64,000 bases of DNA from Halovivax cerinus (GTDB lineage: Archaea; Halobacteriota; Halobacteria; Halobacteriales; Natrialbaceae): positions 2,914,001 through 2,978,000 of the forward strand of contig NZ_CP101824.1 in the NCBI RefSeq assembly GCF_024498195.1, read 5' to 3'. A model generated the notes under the pieces. That model saw only the letters and a list, made by a program, of their open reading frames with translations, made no database searches and was not told where the DNA came from. Within the stretch, counting starts at the first letter, position 1. Every line of letters begins with the position of its first letter. A program made the translations under genes and the position numbers. Of this stretch, positions 43,024-50,713 are shown piece after piece.

Positions 43024-44246
43024 CCGAGTGGACCGACCCCGAAACGTTCGGTCGTCTCGTCGACGCGACGACTACGCTTGAAACCGGCCACTACGCCGAT
43101 TTCTTCGAAGAAGGTGACGTTATCGAGCACGACCCAGGCCTGACGCTCTCTCGCTGGGGGGCCGAGCAGTGGACCGGCCAGACGCTCAATCACGATCCGA
43201 CGTACTGGCGGTCGGACCGCGCGAGCGAGAACGGGTACGACGAACCGCCGATCCATCCCGACTACGTGCTCGCCGCGACACTCGGCGTCACCGTCTGCGA
43301 CTTGAGCGAGAAGGGCGGCTACTTCCTCGGTCGCACCGACGTTCGGTTTCACCGGGACGTGTATCCGGGAACCGAACTCAGGGTCGAGAGTCGAGTGCTG
43401 TCCGTCGACGAATCCCGCTCTCGCCCATCCTATTCCATCGTAACCTGGCGAACGACTGGAACCGACGCGGTGACTGGCGACGCCCTGTGCTCGTACGAAC
43501 GGACGAACATGATTCCACGCCGGGAACCCGTCCGCACGGACGACCCGACCGATTCGGGCGCCGATACGGACGAATCGACTGTCGACAGGAACGGTTCGAC
43601 TGACGAATCGATGGACGAATCCACTGACGACCCGACCGGTTCGAGTGACGATTCGGCGGACGAATCGACCGTCGACGACGGGCCGACCGGGCCGTTCGTC
43701 GCGCCGGACGGCCCGTACTTCGAGGACCTCGTCGAGGCGCTCGAAACGGCGTCCGACCGGGGCGGCCACGTCGCCTACACCCACGAACGCGGCCGCACCA
43801 TCGACGACGTGACGGTCGCCGCGCTCCCGCTCTCGACGTTGAACACGGCGAAGCAACACCACAACGCGGACGCTATGGCCGACGCGCCGTCGGGCGACGT
43901 CGTCGCGTACGGCGACGTCACCAGATCGATCGCACTCGGCCACGCTCGATCCGACGAGGCGACGTACCGAGAACTCGGCTTCGACGACGAGCGATTCCAC
44001 GCGTTCGTCACGCCTGGGGATACGATCTACGGGTTTACTCGCGTCCTCGAAGCCGTCGACGACACAGCGTCGGATCGACCAGCTACCGAGCCGGCAGCTG
44101 AGTTCGCGGGGGCTGTGCCCGACGATCGAGCCGGAATAGTCCGGTTCGAACACGTCGCCTTCAACCAGGCCGAGGAACCGGTGTACTCGGGCTTCCGAAC
44201 GGCCGCGATTCGAAAACGAGCGACCCACCACTCACAGACCATATGA
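43020..44246 (+). CDS. mch: mesaconyl-C1-CoA hydratase (MaoC-like, double hotdog)
   Basis: Hydrates mesaconyl-CoA to beta-methylmalyl-CoA. 408 residues with two hotdog halves: the N-terminal half (FEEGDVIEHDPGLTLSRWG, PIHPDYVLAATLG) and the C-terminal half (HARSDEATYRELGFDDERFH, FVTPGDTIYGFTRV). About 50 Asp/Ser/Thr-rich residues near 175-225 link them (nt 43541-43695), an unusually long, nearly repetitive linker. ATGA overlap with mal. Confidence 0.9.
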   Translation: MTEWTDPETFGRLVDATTTLETGHYADFFEEGDVIEHDPGLTLSRWGAEQWTGQTLNHDPTYWRSDRASENGYDEPPIHPDYVLAATLGVTVCDLSEKGGYFLGRTDVRFHRDVYPGTELRVESRVLSVDESRSRPSYSIVTWRTTGTDAVTGDALCSYERTNMIPRREPVRTDDPTDSGADTDESTVDRNGSTDESMDESTDDPTGSSDDSADESTVDDGPTGPFVAPDGPYFEDLVEALETASDRGGHVAYTHERGRTIDDVTVAALPLSTLNTAKQHHNADAMADAPSGDVVAYGDVTRSIALGHARSDEATYRELGFDDERFHAFVTPGDTIYGFTRVLEAVDDTASDRPATEPAAEFAGAVPDDRAGIVRFEHVAFNQAEEPVYSGFRTAAIRKRATHHSQTI

Positions 44247-45292
44247 ACACGAACCACACGACACGACTCTGCCGAAGCTTCCAGACCGCCCCGGCGGCCG
44301 TCGCGAAAGCCGACACGGCGAAGTACCTGCGATCGGGACTCACAGCCGAGGGATTCGAGGCACCCGACTGGCTCGTTCCGGACCTGGAGGACGGAACGGC
44401 ACCGTCGATGAAGGATGCGGCCCTCGAGAACACGATCGAGCTGCTCGACGAGCACGAGTTCGCCGGTGAGATCTGGCCCCGCGTCGAGTGGAGCTACGAC
44501 GATGCACGGCTCCGAGAGCGTGGCGGCGAGCAGATCCAGTCGCTCGTCGCCGAAGCGACGGAGTCGATCGACGGCGTCGTGGTCCCGAAGGTCGGCGGCG
44601 TCGACGATTTCCGGCGCGTGCTAACCGTCCTCGACGACGTGACCGAGTCGGCGGGCGTCTCGTCCGAGGCGGTCGGACTCGCGATAATCCTCGAGACGGC
44701 TCGGGCTCGATCGGCAGTGGGCGACATCGCTCGAATCGGGGCCGACTCGGTCCTCGAGGCCATCGTCTTCGGCCCAGTCGACTACACCGCCGAGCTCGGC
44801 GGGCGTGATCTCGGCGACGGCCGGCCCCGGTGGGACAACGTACTGGAAGCGCTCTCCATCGAGACCAGCGCGAACGGACTTCTGTCCATCGGCGGGCCGT
44901 TCGACCAATTGTATACGACGCGGGCGGGCGTGACTGCGTATCGCGCCGACGAGTACGCGTCGCAGGTCGAACGCGAGGCCCACCTCGGCCTCGACGGCTC
45001 CTGGTCGCTCCACCCGAAGCAAACCGTCCAGGCGAATCACGTCCACATGCCACGCCCAGCAGAACTCGACCGGGCGATCGACCGCATCGAACGTGCGACG
45101 GCCGCCCTCGAGGACGGTACCGGCGCTGTCGCGATCGACGGCCAGATGATCGACGAGGCGACGATCAAGAACTTTCGAAACGCCGTCTCGATGGTCAGGA
45201 CGATCGACGAGCGCGCACCGGCACAGACCGCCGCCCAGTACGACGACGAATCGCTCGAACGGGCCCGGGCGATCGATATCTCTTCACCGTAA
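44243..45292 (+). CDS. HpcH/HpaI-CitE family lyase, probable beta-methylmalyl-CoA lyase
   Basis: Cleaves beta-methylmalyl-CoA to glyoxylate and propionyl-CoA, completing the pathway encoded upstream. 349 residues: LVPDLEDGTAPSMKD (metal/acid loop), WPRVEWSYDDAR, VVVPKVGGVDDFRR, LAIILETARARSAVGDI and VFGPVDYTAELGG; GSWSLHPKQTVQANH is the C-terminal family motif. It overlaps mch (ATGA). The alternative is a malyl-CoA thioesterase of the same family; the operon position favours the lyase. Confidence 0.88.
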   Translation: MNTNHTTRLCRSFQTAPAAVAKADTAKYLRSGLTAEGFEAPDWLVPDLEDGTAPSMKDAALENTIELLDEHEFAGEIWPRVEWSYDDARLRERGGEQIQSLVAEATESIDGVVVPKVGGVDDFRRVLTVLDDVTESAGVSSEAVGLAIILETARARSAVGDIARIGADSVLEAIVFGPVDYTAELGGRDLGDGRPRWDNVLEALSIETSANGLLSIGGPFDQLYTTRAGVTAYRADEYASQVEREAHLGLDGSWSLHPKQTVQANHVHMPRPAELDRAIDRIERATAALEDGTGAVAIDGQMIDEATIKNFRNAVSMVRTIDERAPAQTAAQYDDESLERARAIDISSP

Positions 45293-45400
45293 CGTCCGTC
45301 GGTCTCACAGCGACCGGTCGGCCGGACCTCCTTTCGAACGGACATCCGATAGTTTTACAACGTCGAGTTGAGTACCGTGGTGGCGAGTTGACCCACACGA

Positions 45401-45781
45401 ATGGCGACGGACGATAGCCGACGATGTATCCGCTGTCGGTGCGAGCCAGGCTACAACAGGGCCGTCATCGATCTCGTCACGAACACCGCGGTGGGAGCGC
45501 TCTGTCGAAATTGCGAACTCGACGTGGTTCCCGATACCGATCGGTTCGAACGCGATTCCGCAGACGGCACCTGCGGGTGCCCTGGCTGTGCCCGCGACAG
45601 CACCGTCTCGTTCCCGCGCTGGCTCCCACAGACGACCGTCTCTAACGGCGTGGTCGAATCGCGCGTCGACTACACGAGAGACGACCGGCCGTTCGCCCTC
45701 TGTGACGAACACGTCGACACACTCGTCTCCGGCGAATCGCTTCTCTCACCCCCGACACCTGCCGCGTCGGAACACCGGTAG
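45401..45781 (+). CDS. cysteine-rich zinc-binding protein of unknown function
   Basis: 126 residues with several paired cysteines: RRCIRCRCEPG, ALCRNCELD, TCGCPGCARDS and a late ALCDEHVD. These suggest one or two structural zinc sites. No enzymatic or DNA-binding motif is recognised. It begins 108 bp after the lyase gene and could be read through from it; no obvious TATA of its own. Confidence 0.65.
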   Translation: MATDDSRRCIRCRCEPGYNRAVIDLVTNTAVGALCRNCELDVVPDTDRFERDSADGTCGCPGCARDSTVSFPRWLPQTTVSNGVVESRVDYTRDDRPFALCDEHVDTLVSGESLLSPPTPAASEHR

Positions 45782-46080
45782 GCAGACCGACGGACACGCG
45801 ATTCAGTTGGGTGGATCGCGTCGCTCTCCCTCATCGGTGGTCTCGAAGTGACTACGAGTCGTCTGTGGGAGTGGGCTTCGACCCACGTGAAGACGGTCCT
45901 GCGAACCTCCCTCCGTTCGGCTGCGCGGACTGAGACTGGTTTCCTTCAAATCCAACGTGTCCGCTTCGCTCCTCACGTCCGTTCGTCGCAGAAGCGGTGG
46001 GATGGGATTTGAACTACCCCCGAGAACCTGTTCGCTACGCTCACAGAACCTCGGTATAATTCAAATCCCACCATACCTCG
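45782..46080 (-). repeat. repeat-rich 3' flank of tRNA-Ser with tRNA-tail-like fragments
   Basis: Contains a T-arm-like fragment at about 45992-46011 (ggtgggatgggatttgaac) facing an inverted match near 46052-46067 (attcaaatcccacc), giving a long-armed inverted repeat. Between them is a hairpin with ACAG/CTGT arms and loop GAGCGTAGCGA on the minus strand. Further left are a second hairpin (ACGTG/CACGT, about 45956-45982), a lone ttcaaatcc at 45945 and a degenerate gtgggagtgggcttcgaccc at about 45866. No coding sequence is seen in the 45782-46110 spacer. Confidence 0.75.
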
Positions 46081-46107
46081 CTGTCGCTCACGGATTGTTC
46101 GCGACAG
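46081..46107 (-). other. hairpin 3 nt downstream of tRNA-Ser
   Basis: 27 nt: 7-bp perfect stem (CTGTCGC/GCGACAG), 13-nt loop GAACAATCCGTGA on the tRNA strand. Its distance to the discriminator base is 3 nt, identical to the tRNA-Thr case, and the stem shows two compensatory changes relative to it. Confidence 0.8.
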
Positions 46108-46110
46108 CAA

Positions 46111-46192
46111 CGGTGGGGATGGGATTTGAACCCATGAGGCTGACGCCACCTGCTTTCAAGGCAGGCGCAATAGGCCGCTCTGCCACCCCACC
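46111..46192 (-). tRNA. tRNA-Ser (anticodon UGA)
   Basis: 82 nt class II tRNA. Acceptor GGTGGGG/CCCCACC, T8, A14, anticodon stem CCTGC/GCAGG with loop CTTGAAA (anticodon TGA), long variable arm, T loop TTCAAAT, discriminator G typical of tRNA-Ser. CCA is not encoded. No intron. Confidence 0.93.
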
Positions 46193-46238
46193 ACACGTGG
46201 TGGTTTTCGGTCCGGTACAAAAGCGTTGTCGGTCCCAC

Positions 46239-46976
46239 TTATCGACTGTCTTCGGAGCGGAGAACGTGGGCGTCAAGTTCGAGCCGATCGATAGCCGTCG
46301 CCGTCGATTCGGGGATCGGGTCCCCCGCGGCGCGGCGGGCATCGATTCCGGCGATCGTGGCGGCGAGTCCCGTCACCGTCGTGAGTCGAGGCACCATGGG
46401 AGTGAAACCGATCGGGAGTCCAGTCGCCGCTGCTCGGTCGGCGAGCGTCGACAGCGCAGGGAATTCGAAGCCGTCTTCGAAATCGATCGGATCGGTAAAG
46501 GCGGCGAGGTAGACGTCGCCCGCACCGTCAGACCCGAGAACGATCGCGTCCCGTCGTGCTTTCATCGGGACGCCGTCGACGTCCGATCTGCGAACCAGCG
46601 GTGCCAGCGGATCGACGACGCAGACGGAGGCGGCGTCTTCCCGTTCGAGCAGGTGCGTGACGGTGTTTCCCATTCGCGCGGCGTGAGTCGAGCCGACCTG
46701 ACGTTCGAATCGGACCTCCTCGCTCCCGAGCGCGCCCTCCACCAGGTCCCGACAGGCCGCTTCGGGATCGTCGGGTCGATCCGTTTCGGGAAGCGTTTCT
46801 CCGTCGCGATAATTGACGAGCAGTTGACCACCACTCGCGTGTGCAGTATTCAGGACGTCCGTGACGGACGCCTCGTAGAGCGCCTCGACGGCGCTATCGT
46901 CGAGTTGATCCGCTATCGACAGTCGAGACGACGCACACTCCGCCCACGGTGGATCGACGGGCACGACGACGATCAT
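46239..46976 (-). CDS. DUF2064-like GT-A-fold protein
   Basis: 245 residues beginning MIVVVPVDPPW. The order of segments (LYEASVTDVLNTAHASGGQL, FERQVGSTHAARMGNTVTHL, SVCVVDPLAPLVRRSDVD, DAIVLGSDGAGDVYLAAFTD) matches the nucleotidyltransferase/glycosyltransferase-like DUF2064 group as seen in haloarchaea. Metal-binding DxD is not obvious. Function unknown. Start chosen at the compact Met; Met codons further upstream lack family similarity. Divergent from the small membrane protein gene. Confidence 0.62.
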   Translation of the reverse strand: MIVVVPVDPPWAECASSRLSIADQLDDSAVEALYEASVTDVLNTAHASGGQLLVNYRDGETLPETDRPDDPEAACRDLVEGALGSEEVRFERQVGSTHAARMGNTVTHLLEREDAASVCVVDPLAPLVRRSDVDGVPMKARRDAIVLGSDGAGDVYLAAFTDPIDFEDGFEFPALSTLADRAAATGLPIGFTPMVPRLTTVTGLAATIAGIDARRAAGDPIPESTATAIDRLELDAHVLRSEDSR

Positions 46977-47076
46977 GGACCCACCGACGCGTTCGGGGCC
47001 CATGAACGCGCCGTTTCGACTCCGGGTGTCGCCGTCTACCCCTACGATTACATCGGAGCGGGTACTCCGTTGACCC

Positions 47077-47325
47077 ATGCATCCGCGAACCAATGGATCG
47101 CGAACGCTGAAACGACGACTCGGTGGCGCGCTCGGCACGCTGGTCGTGATTCTCACCGCCACACTCGGTACGTACGGCCTCGTCAGCGGCTACGTTCTCG
47201 ACCCGACCTCGGCGCTCTCGACGACGGCGGCCGCTCTCGTCGCTCTCGCCGTGATCGCCTTCGTCGCGATTCTGTCCACGATCGGTTCCCGCGGTGGTGG
47301 GTGGCTGGACACGCCGTACTGGTGA
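47077..47325 (+). CDS. small two-helix membrane protein
   Basis: 82 residues: a basic N-terminus (NGSRTLKRRLGG), then two transmembrane helices (about 16-38 and 48-68) and a short Gly/Trp tail ending LDTPYW. Not recognised beyond being a typical haloarchaeal small membrane protein. A weak TATA-like cgattaca is about 31 bp upstream. Its stop is 1 bp from the end of the convergent UDG-like gene. Confidence 0.7.
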   Translation: MHPRTNGSRTLKRRLGGALGTLVVILTATLGTYGLVSGYVLDPTSALSTTAAALVALAVIAFVAILSTIGSRGGGWLDTPYW

Positions 47326-47326
47326 G

Positions 47327-47953
47327 TCACCGATCGCGTCGCCCCTTCGTCTGCCGATAGTCCGAAGCCATGATCTCGGCGAAGGCGACGACCCAGTCGT
47401 CCAGTCGCTCGTCCGTCGCAGCCGTCGGGGCGACCATCGGAACGAGTTCGAACCCGCGTCCGCGAATCGGTTCGGCGTGGCAGTCGTCGATGTGAAGGTC
47501 GTCCGGGTTGCGGGTCGTGTACTCGGCGCCGAGTCTCGAGAGCGCCCGCTGGCCGATCGGGACCAGCAACTGCGGGTTGATCATCCGTATCTCGGCGTCG
47601 AGAAACGATTCGCAGGTACCAACCTCGTCGTCGGTCGGCCCGCGATCGGGGTGACGACACCGCGTCAGGGCCGTTACGTACGCGTTCTCGAGCCGGGGAG
47701 CGGCTGGATCGCTCGTCAAATCGCACAGACCCAGCCGACCGAGCGCCCGATGGAGGCGTGAGAAGTCGTCGACGCCAGCGAATGGGATCCCGGTCCGATC
47801 CGCCCGCCGGGTGGGTCGCTCGCTCACGAAGCAGAAGTCGGCCGCGACGTCGCCGTACCCGTGGACGACGGTCTCACGCGTCTCGCAGAGTCCAGGACAG
47901 TTCTGACAGTCCTCGTCCATCCCGAACGGATTCGACCGCGTCTCCGGTTCCAT
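47327..47953 (-). CDS. uracil-DNA glycosylase family 4-like protein
   Basis: 208 residues. The Fe-S cysteine pattern of family-4 UDGs is visible: DCQNCPGLCETRETVVHGYG and later LTRCRHPDRGPTDDEVGTCE. The catalytic loop, usually GEAPG followed by GxPF, here reads SERPT...TGIPFAG, so the GEAPG part is replaced. The later PIGQRALSRLG segment is conserved. It may be an altered-specificity glycosylase. Start at 47953 (MEPETRS). Last gene of a minus-strand trio with the 73-residue protein and the Mrp ATPase. Confidence 0.78.
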   Translation of the reverse strand: MEPETRSNPFGMDEDCQNCPGLCETRETVVHGYGDVAADFCFVSERPTRRADRTGIPFAGVDDFSRLHRALGRLGLCDLTSDPAAPRLENAYVTALTRCRHPDRGPTDDEVGTCESFLDAEIRMINPQLLVPIGQRALSRLGAEYTTRNPDDLHIDDCHAEPIRGRGFELVPMVAPTAATDERLDDWVVAFAEIMASDYRQTKGRRDR

Positions 47954-48022
47954 CGTCCGACGGTGGGCGGCCCGGACAAAAAAGCGACGCGGTGGGGCGG
48001 TCGTCGACACCGTCCGAGCGAC

Positions 48023-48244
48023 CTAGCGGTCGAGGCCGCCTCGTTCGACGACTTCGAGGATGAACTTGACGTTGCGAATCACGTCTTCGGGATCGGTCTG
48101 CTCGTCGGGATCGTAGATGTCGCTCGTGCGATAGAGGATGTTCGAAAGTTGCTTGCGCTCGCTCGAATCGCCACGAACGTCGTCTGCGATCTCGCGAAGC
48201 ACGGCCACGTGTTCGGGATCGGGTTCGAACTCGTCATCTGTCAT
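48023..48244 (-). CDS. small acidic helical protein, unknown
   Basis: 73 residues, acidic and probably all helical (PEHVAVLREIADDVRGDSSE, VIRNVKFILEVVERGG). No motif recognised. It lies 23 bp after the Mrp ATPase gene and 69 bp before the UDG-like gene on the same strand, so it is probably co-transcribed with both. Confidence 0.7.
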   Translation of the reverse strand: MTDDEFEPDPEHVAVLREIADDVRGDSSERKQLSNILYRTSDIYDPDEQTDPEDVIRNVKFILEVVERGGLDR

Positions 48245-48267
48245 GGGATCGTCGTCGGTCGTCGACC

Positions 48268-49341
48268 TCAGTCGTCGATCGGCGGAGCCGACCGGTTCGT
48301 TTCCGTGGCGATCGCCTGGCGGTGGACGATGCCGACGTTGTCCGTGATCTCGGCGGTCGCGTCGGCGAACGCCTCGGCCGTCTCGCCGTCACCGAGGACG
48401 GTCGGTTCACCCGCGTCCCCGCCCGCACGGACAGCAGGATCGAGCGGGATCGAACCGAGGAACGGGAGATCGTGGACGTCGGCGAAGGATTCACCGCCGC
48501 CGCTACCGAAGATGTCGTGCTGGCTCCCGCAGTCGGGACAGGCGAAGCTGGCCATGTTTTCTAAGATTCCCAGGACGACCGTCTCGTGTTCGGCGAACAT
48601 CTCGAGTCCCTTGCGTGCGTCGTCGAGCGCGACGTCCTGCGGCGTCGTGACGATGACGGCACCGGTCACCGGCATCGTCTGGAGCATCGTCAGTTGCGTG
48701 TCGCCGGTTCCCGGCGGGAGGTCGACCACCAGGTAGTCCAGGTGGCCCCACTCGACGTCCTCGGTGAGTTGCGTGATGACCTTGTGGACCATCGGGCCGC
48801 GCCAGATGACGGGGTCGTCCTCGCCGACGAGAAACGCCATCGACATCAGCTTCACGCCGTACTTCTCGGGCGGAACGAGCGTCTCCTCGGCCGTGGCCAT
48901 CGGCGGTTCGTCCGCATCTATCATCCGCGGCACGTTTGGGCCGTAGATGTCGGCGTCGAAGAGCCCGACCCGAGCGCCACGATCGGCAAGGCCGGCCGCG
49001 AGATTGACCGCCACAGTCGACTTGCCGACACCTCCCTTCCCGGAGGCGACCGCGATCACGTTTTTCACGTTCGGCAGTACCGCTTCTTCGTCGGGACGAT
49101 CGTCCCGACCGGGGATACTCGCCGTGAGGTCTACGTCGACGTCCTCGTCGCTCAGTCGATTCGTGATCTCGCCGGCGAGATCGGTCTCCGCCGGTGAGTA
49201 CGGTGCGCCGAGGGCGAGGTCGACCCGGACCGTCCCGTCGTCGACCGTCACGTCGTTTACCAGTCCGAGCGAGACGATGTCGTCGTCGAGGACGGGGTCC
49301 TCAATCTCCCGCAGGCAGTCGCGAACTGCGGCTTCGTCCAT
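48268..49341 (-). CDS. Mrp/NBP35-family Fe-S cluster carrier ATPase (ApbC-like)
   Basis: Binds and transfers Fe-S clusters with a P-loop ATPase. 357 residues: an N-terminal MIP18/DUF59 domain (about 1-85; VRDCLREIEDPVLDDDIVSL), the deviant Walker A ASGKGGVGKST, DADIYGPNVPRM, VDLPPGTGDTQ and a FACPDCGSQHDIF CxxC that can bind the cluster between two subunits. The start at 49341 is the family N-terminus. The downstream UDG-like gene encodes a likely Fe-S protein, which suits the pairing. Confidence 0.92.
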   Translation of the reverse strand: MDEAAVRDCLREIEDPVLDDDIVSLGLVNDVTVDDGTVRVDLALGAPYSPAETDLAGEITNRLSDEDVDVDLTASIPGRDDRPDEEAVLPNVKNVIAVASGKGGVGKSTVAVNLAAGLADRGARVGLFDADIYGPNVPRMIDADEPPMATAEETLVPPEKYGVKLMSMAFLVGEDDPVIWRGPMVHKVITQLTEDVEWGHLDYLVVDLPPGTGDTQLTMLQTMPVTGAVIVTTPQDVALDDARKGLEMFAEHETVVLGILENMASFACPDCGSQHDIFGSGGGESFADVHDLPFLGSIPLDPAVRAGGDAGEPTVLGDGETAEAFADATAEITDNVGIVHRQAIATETNRSAPPIDD

Positions 49342-49718
49342 GTCGGAACATCGCGGTCGACGGTCGAAAAGGGTTGTGCTCGGCGGATGGCGGACACGAA
49401 CCTCGTCACCCGACGAAGTCGAACTACGGTCCGCCGTCAGTCGGTGGGTCGGGTCGAGTTCCACGCCTCCGCTCGAAGCGACGACGTTGAGGGAGAACGG
49501 CGTCCACAGCAATCGATCGCTTCCCCCTAAGACATCGCCAAAATCTGCAGGGAGTGTCGACGAAATCTCTATCACTGTCGGAGAGGACAATGGAAGTGTA
49601 CCTGTGATACCCCGAACAATCTCCGATGAATCAAAATAATAATCCAAATAAAATATATGTGCCGAAGGGACCAGTCACTGAAAATGGACGTTCAGATATA
49701 TTCGATGCGTTACTACAA
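49342..49718. other. spacer leading into an AT-rich islet
   Basis: 377 bp between the Mrp start and the lipoprotein start. To about 49600 the DNA is GC-rich like its surroundings; after that it turns sharply AT-rich. Two TATA-like sites precede the lipoprotein gene (aaatatat at 49651-49658 and gatatatt at 49695-49702). Confidence 0.55.
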
Positions 49719-50102
49719 ATGAGACGACGGCAACTGGTTATAAGCTTGTGTGCTGGACTGCTAATTATCCCTTCCGGATGTATAAACATTTTTGACAATA
49801 GGGGTGTTGATATGTACCTAGCGAATGCGACTACCAATCGGGCAGTATTCAGAATACAGTTTCGAACCCCATCTGGAGACTTAATAGCCGGTGATACGTA
49901 TGAGCTTGAACCGAATACTCGGAGGCGTATCGAAAACGTTGTTCCTCATGGCAAGTACTCTGTATCAGTAACTATAAATGGTGAAATTGTCGACGAACGT
50001 TACCCGTTTACCGAGACTAGTTGTGAACAACAAAAACTGACTGCTGAAATTTGGGAAGAAGATGAGGATCGGCAAACTAAATTGGATCAAAATAGATGTT
50101 AA
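49719..50102 (+). CDS. AT-rich secreted lipoprotein, probably horizontally acquired
   Basis: 127 residues starting MRRRQLVISLCAGLLIIPSG followed by the Cys of a lipobox: a twin-arginine-like signal then lipid anchor. The mature part is a small beta-rich domain (VDMYLANATTNRAVFRIQF, YELEPNTRRRIENVVPHGKY) of unknown function. An in-frame Met at 49626 would put 31 hydrophilic residues before the signal and is unlikely. Base composition and codon use (ATA, AAA, TTA frequent) differ strikingly from all neighbours. It ends at the edge of the AT-rich islet. Confidence 0.75.
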   Translation: MRRRQLVISLCAGLLIIPSGCINIFDNRGVDMYLANATTNRAVFRIQFRTPSGDLIAGDTYELEPNTRRRIENVVPHGKYSVSVTINGEIVDERYPFTETSCEQQKLTAEIWEEDEDRQTKLDQNRC

Positions 50103-50217
50103 CTAATCCCGCTTGGGTCCAGTTCGCAACCGAGCTGAGATTCTATCCCAGCACCGGTTACCGGATTTCAGATCATTCCACTGCCGGATTCTGGAGCGAC
50201 CGTATCCGTTTCCGGTC

Positions 50218-50400
50218 AAAGAAACCGATCTGGCCGAATTCGATCCCGAAAAGTTCGAAGAGAAGTACGTCCACTACTTCGAGGAACTGGAAGAGGCGTA
50301 CTCGAACGTCTACCAGCAGTTGCACGGTAGCTACGACACCGAGGGGCTCCGCGCGATCAATCGGCAGGTAACCACGTTTCGCGTACACTCACCGAAACGG
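50218..50400 (+). pseudogene. 5'-truncated DUF5783-like gene remnant
   Basis: The segment EFDPEKFEEKYVHYFEELEE, then AYSNVYQQLHGSYDTEGLRA and INRQV, strongly resembles the N-terminus of a small haloarchaeal family I recall as DUF5783. The Met expected just before it is missing, and the family-typical continuation after INRQV is lost: the frame runs on into unrelated sequence. The fragment begins about 115 bp after the AT-rich lipoprotein gene. I read it as a gene broken by recombination or insertion. Confidence 0.55.
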
Positions 50401-50713
50401 GGCATGGAGCCGGACGGGCTCGCGGAACTCGCCGCCCACCACTTCGTGATGCTGGTGATCTTGTTTCTCGCGCTCATGGCGTTAGACGCGGTGGTCGACG
50501 TGCCGGGTCTCCACCTCGAACGCGCCGTCGTCTACGGGTGGCGTTCTCGTATCGACCGAACTTGTTCAGGCTCGGAACCATCCCGAATCGATGGGAGCGG
50601 GAGTACGGCGGCCGCCGTCGCAGAGCGCGGCGCGGCGAACCACGGTCGGGTCGACTGGCTCGTCGCTGAGACTACCCGAAACGGCTTTGGCCCGGACGGC
50701 CGACGGCTGAGAC
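50401..50713. other. stretch of unclear coding status
   Basis: A frame from the ATG at 50404 encodes one hydrophobic helix (FVMLVILFLALMALDAVVDV) and then hydrophilic sequence running into the next gene without a stop. It may be part of the broken gene just upstream or non-coding. I would not call it a gene. Confidence 0.4.
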
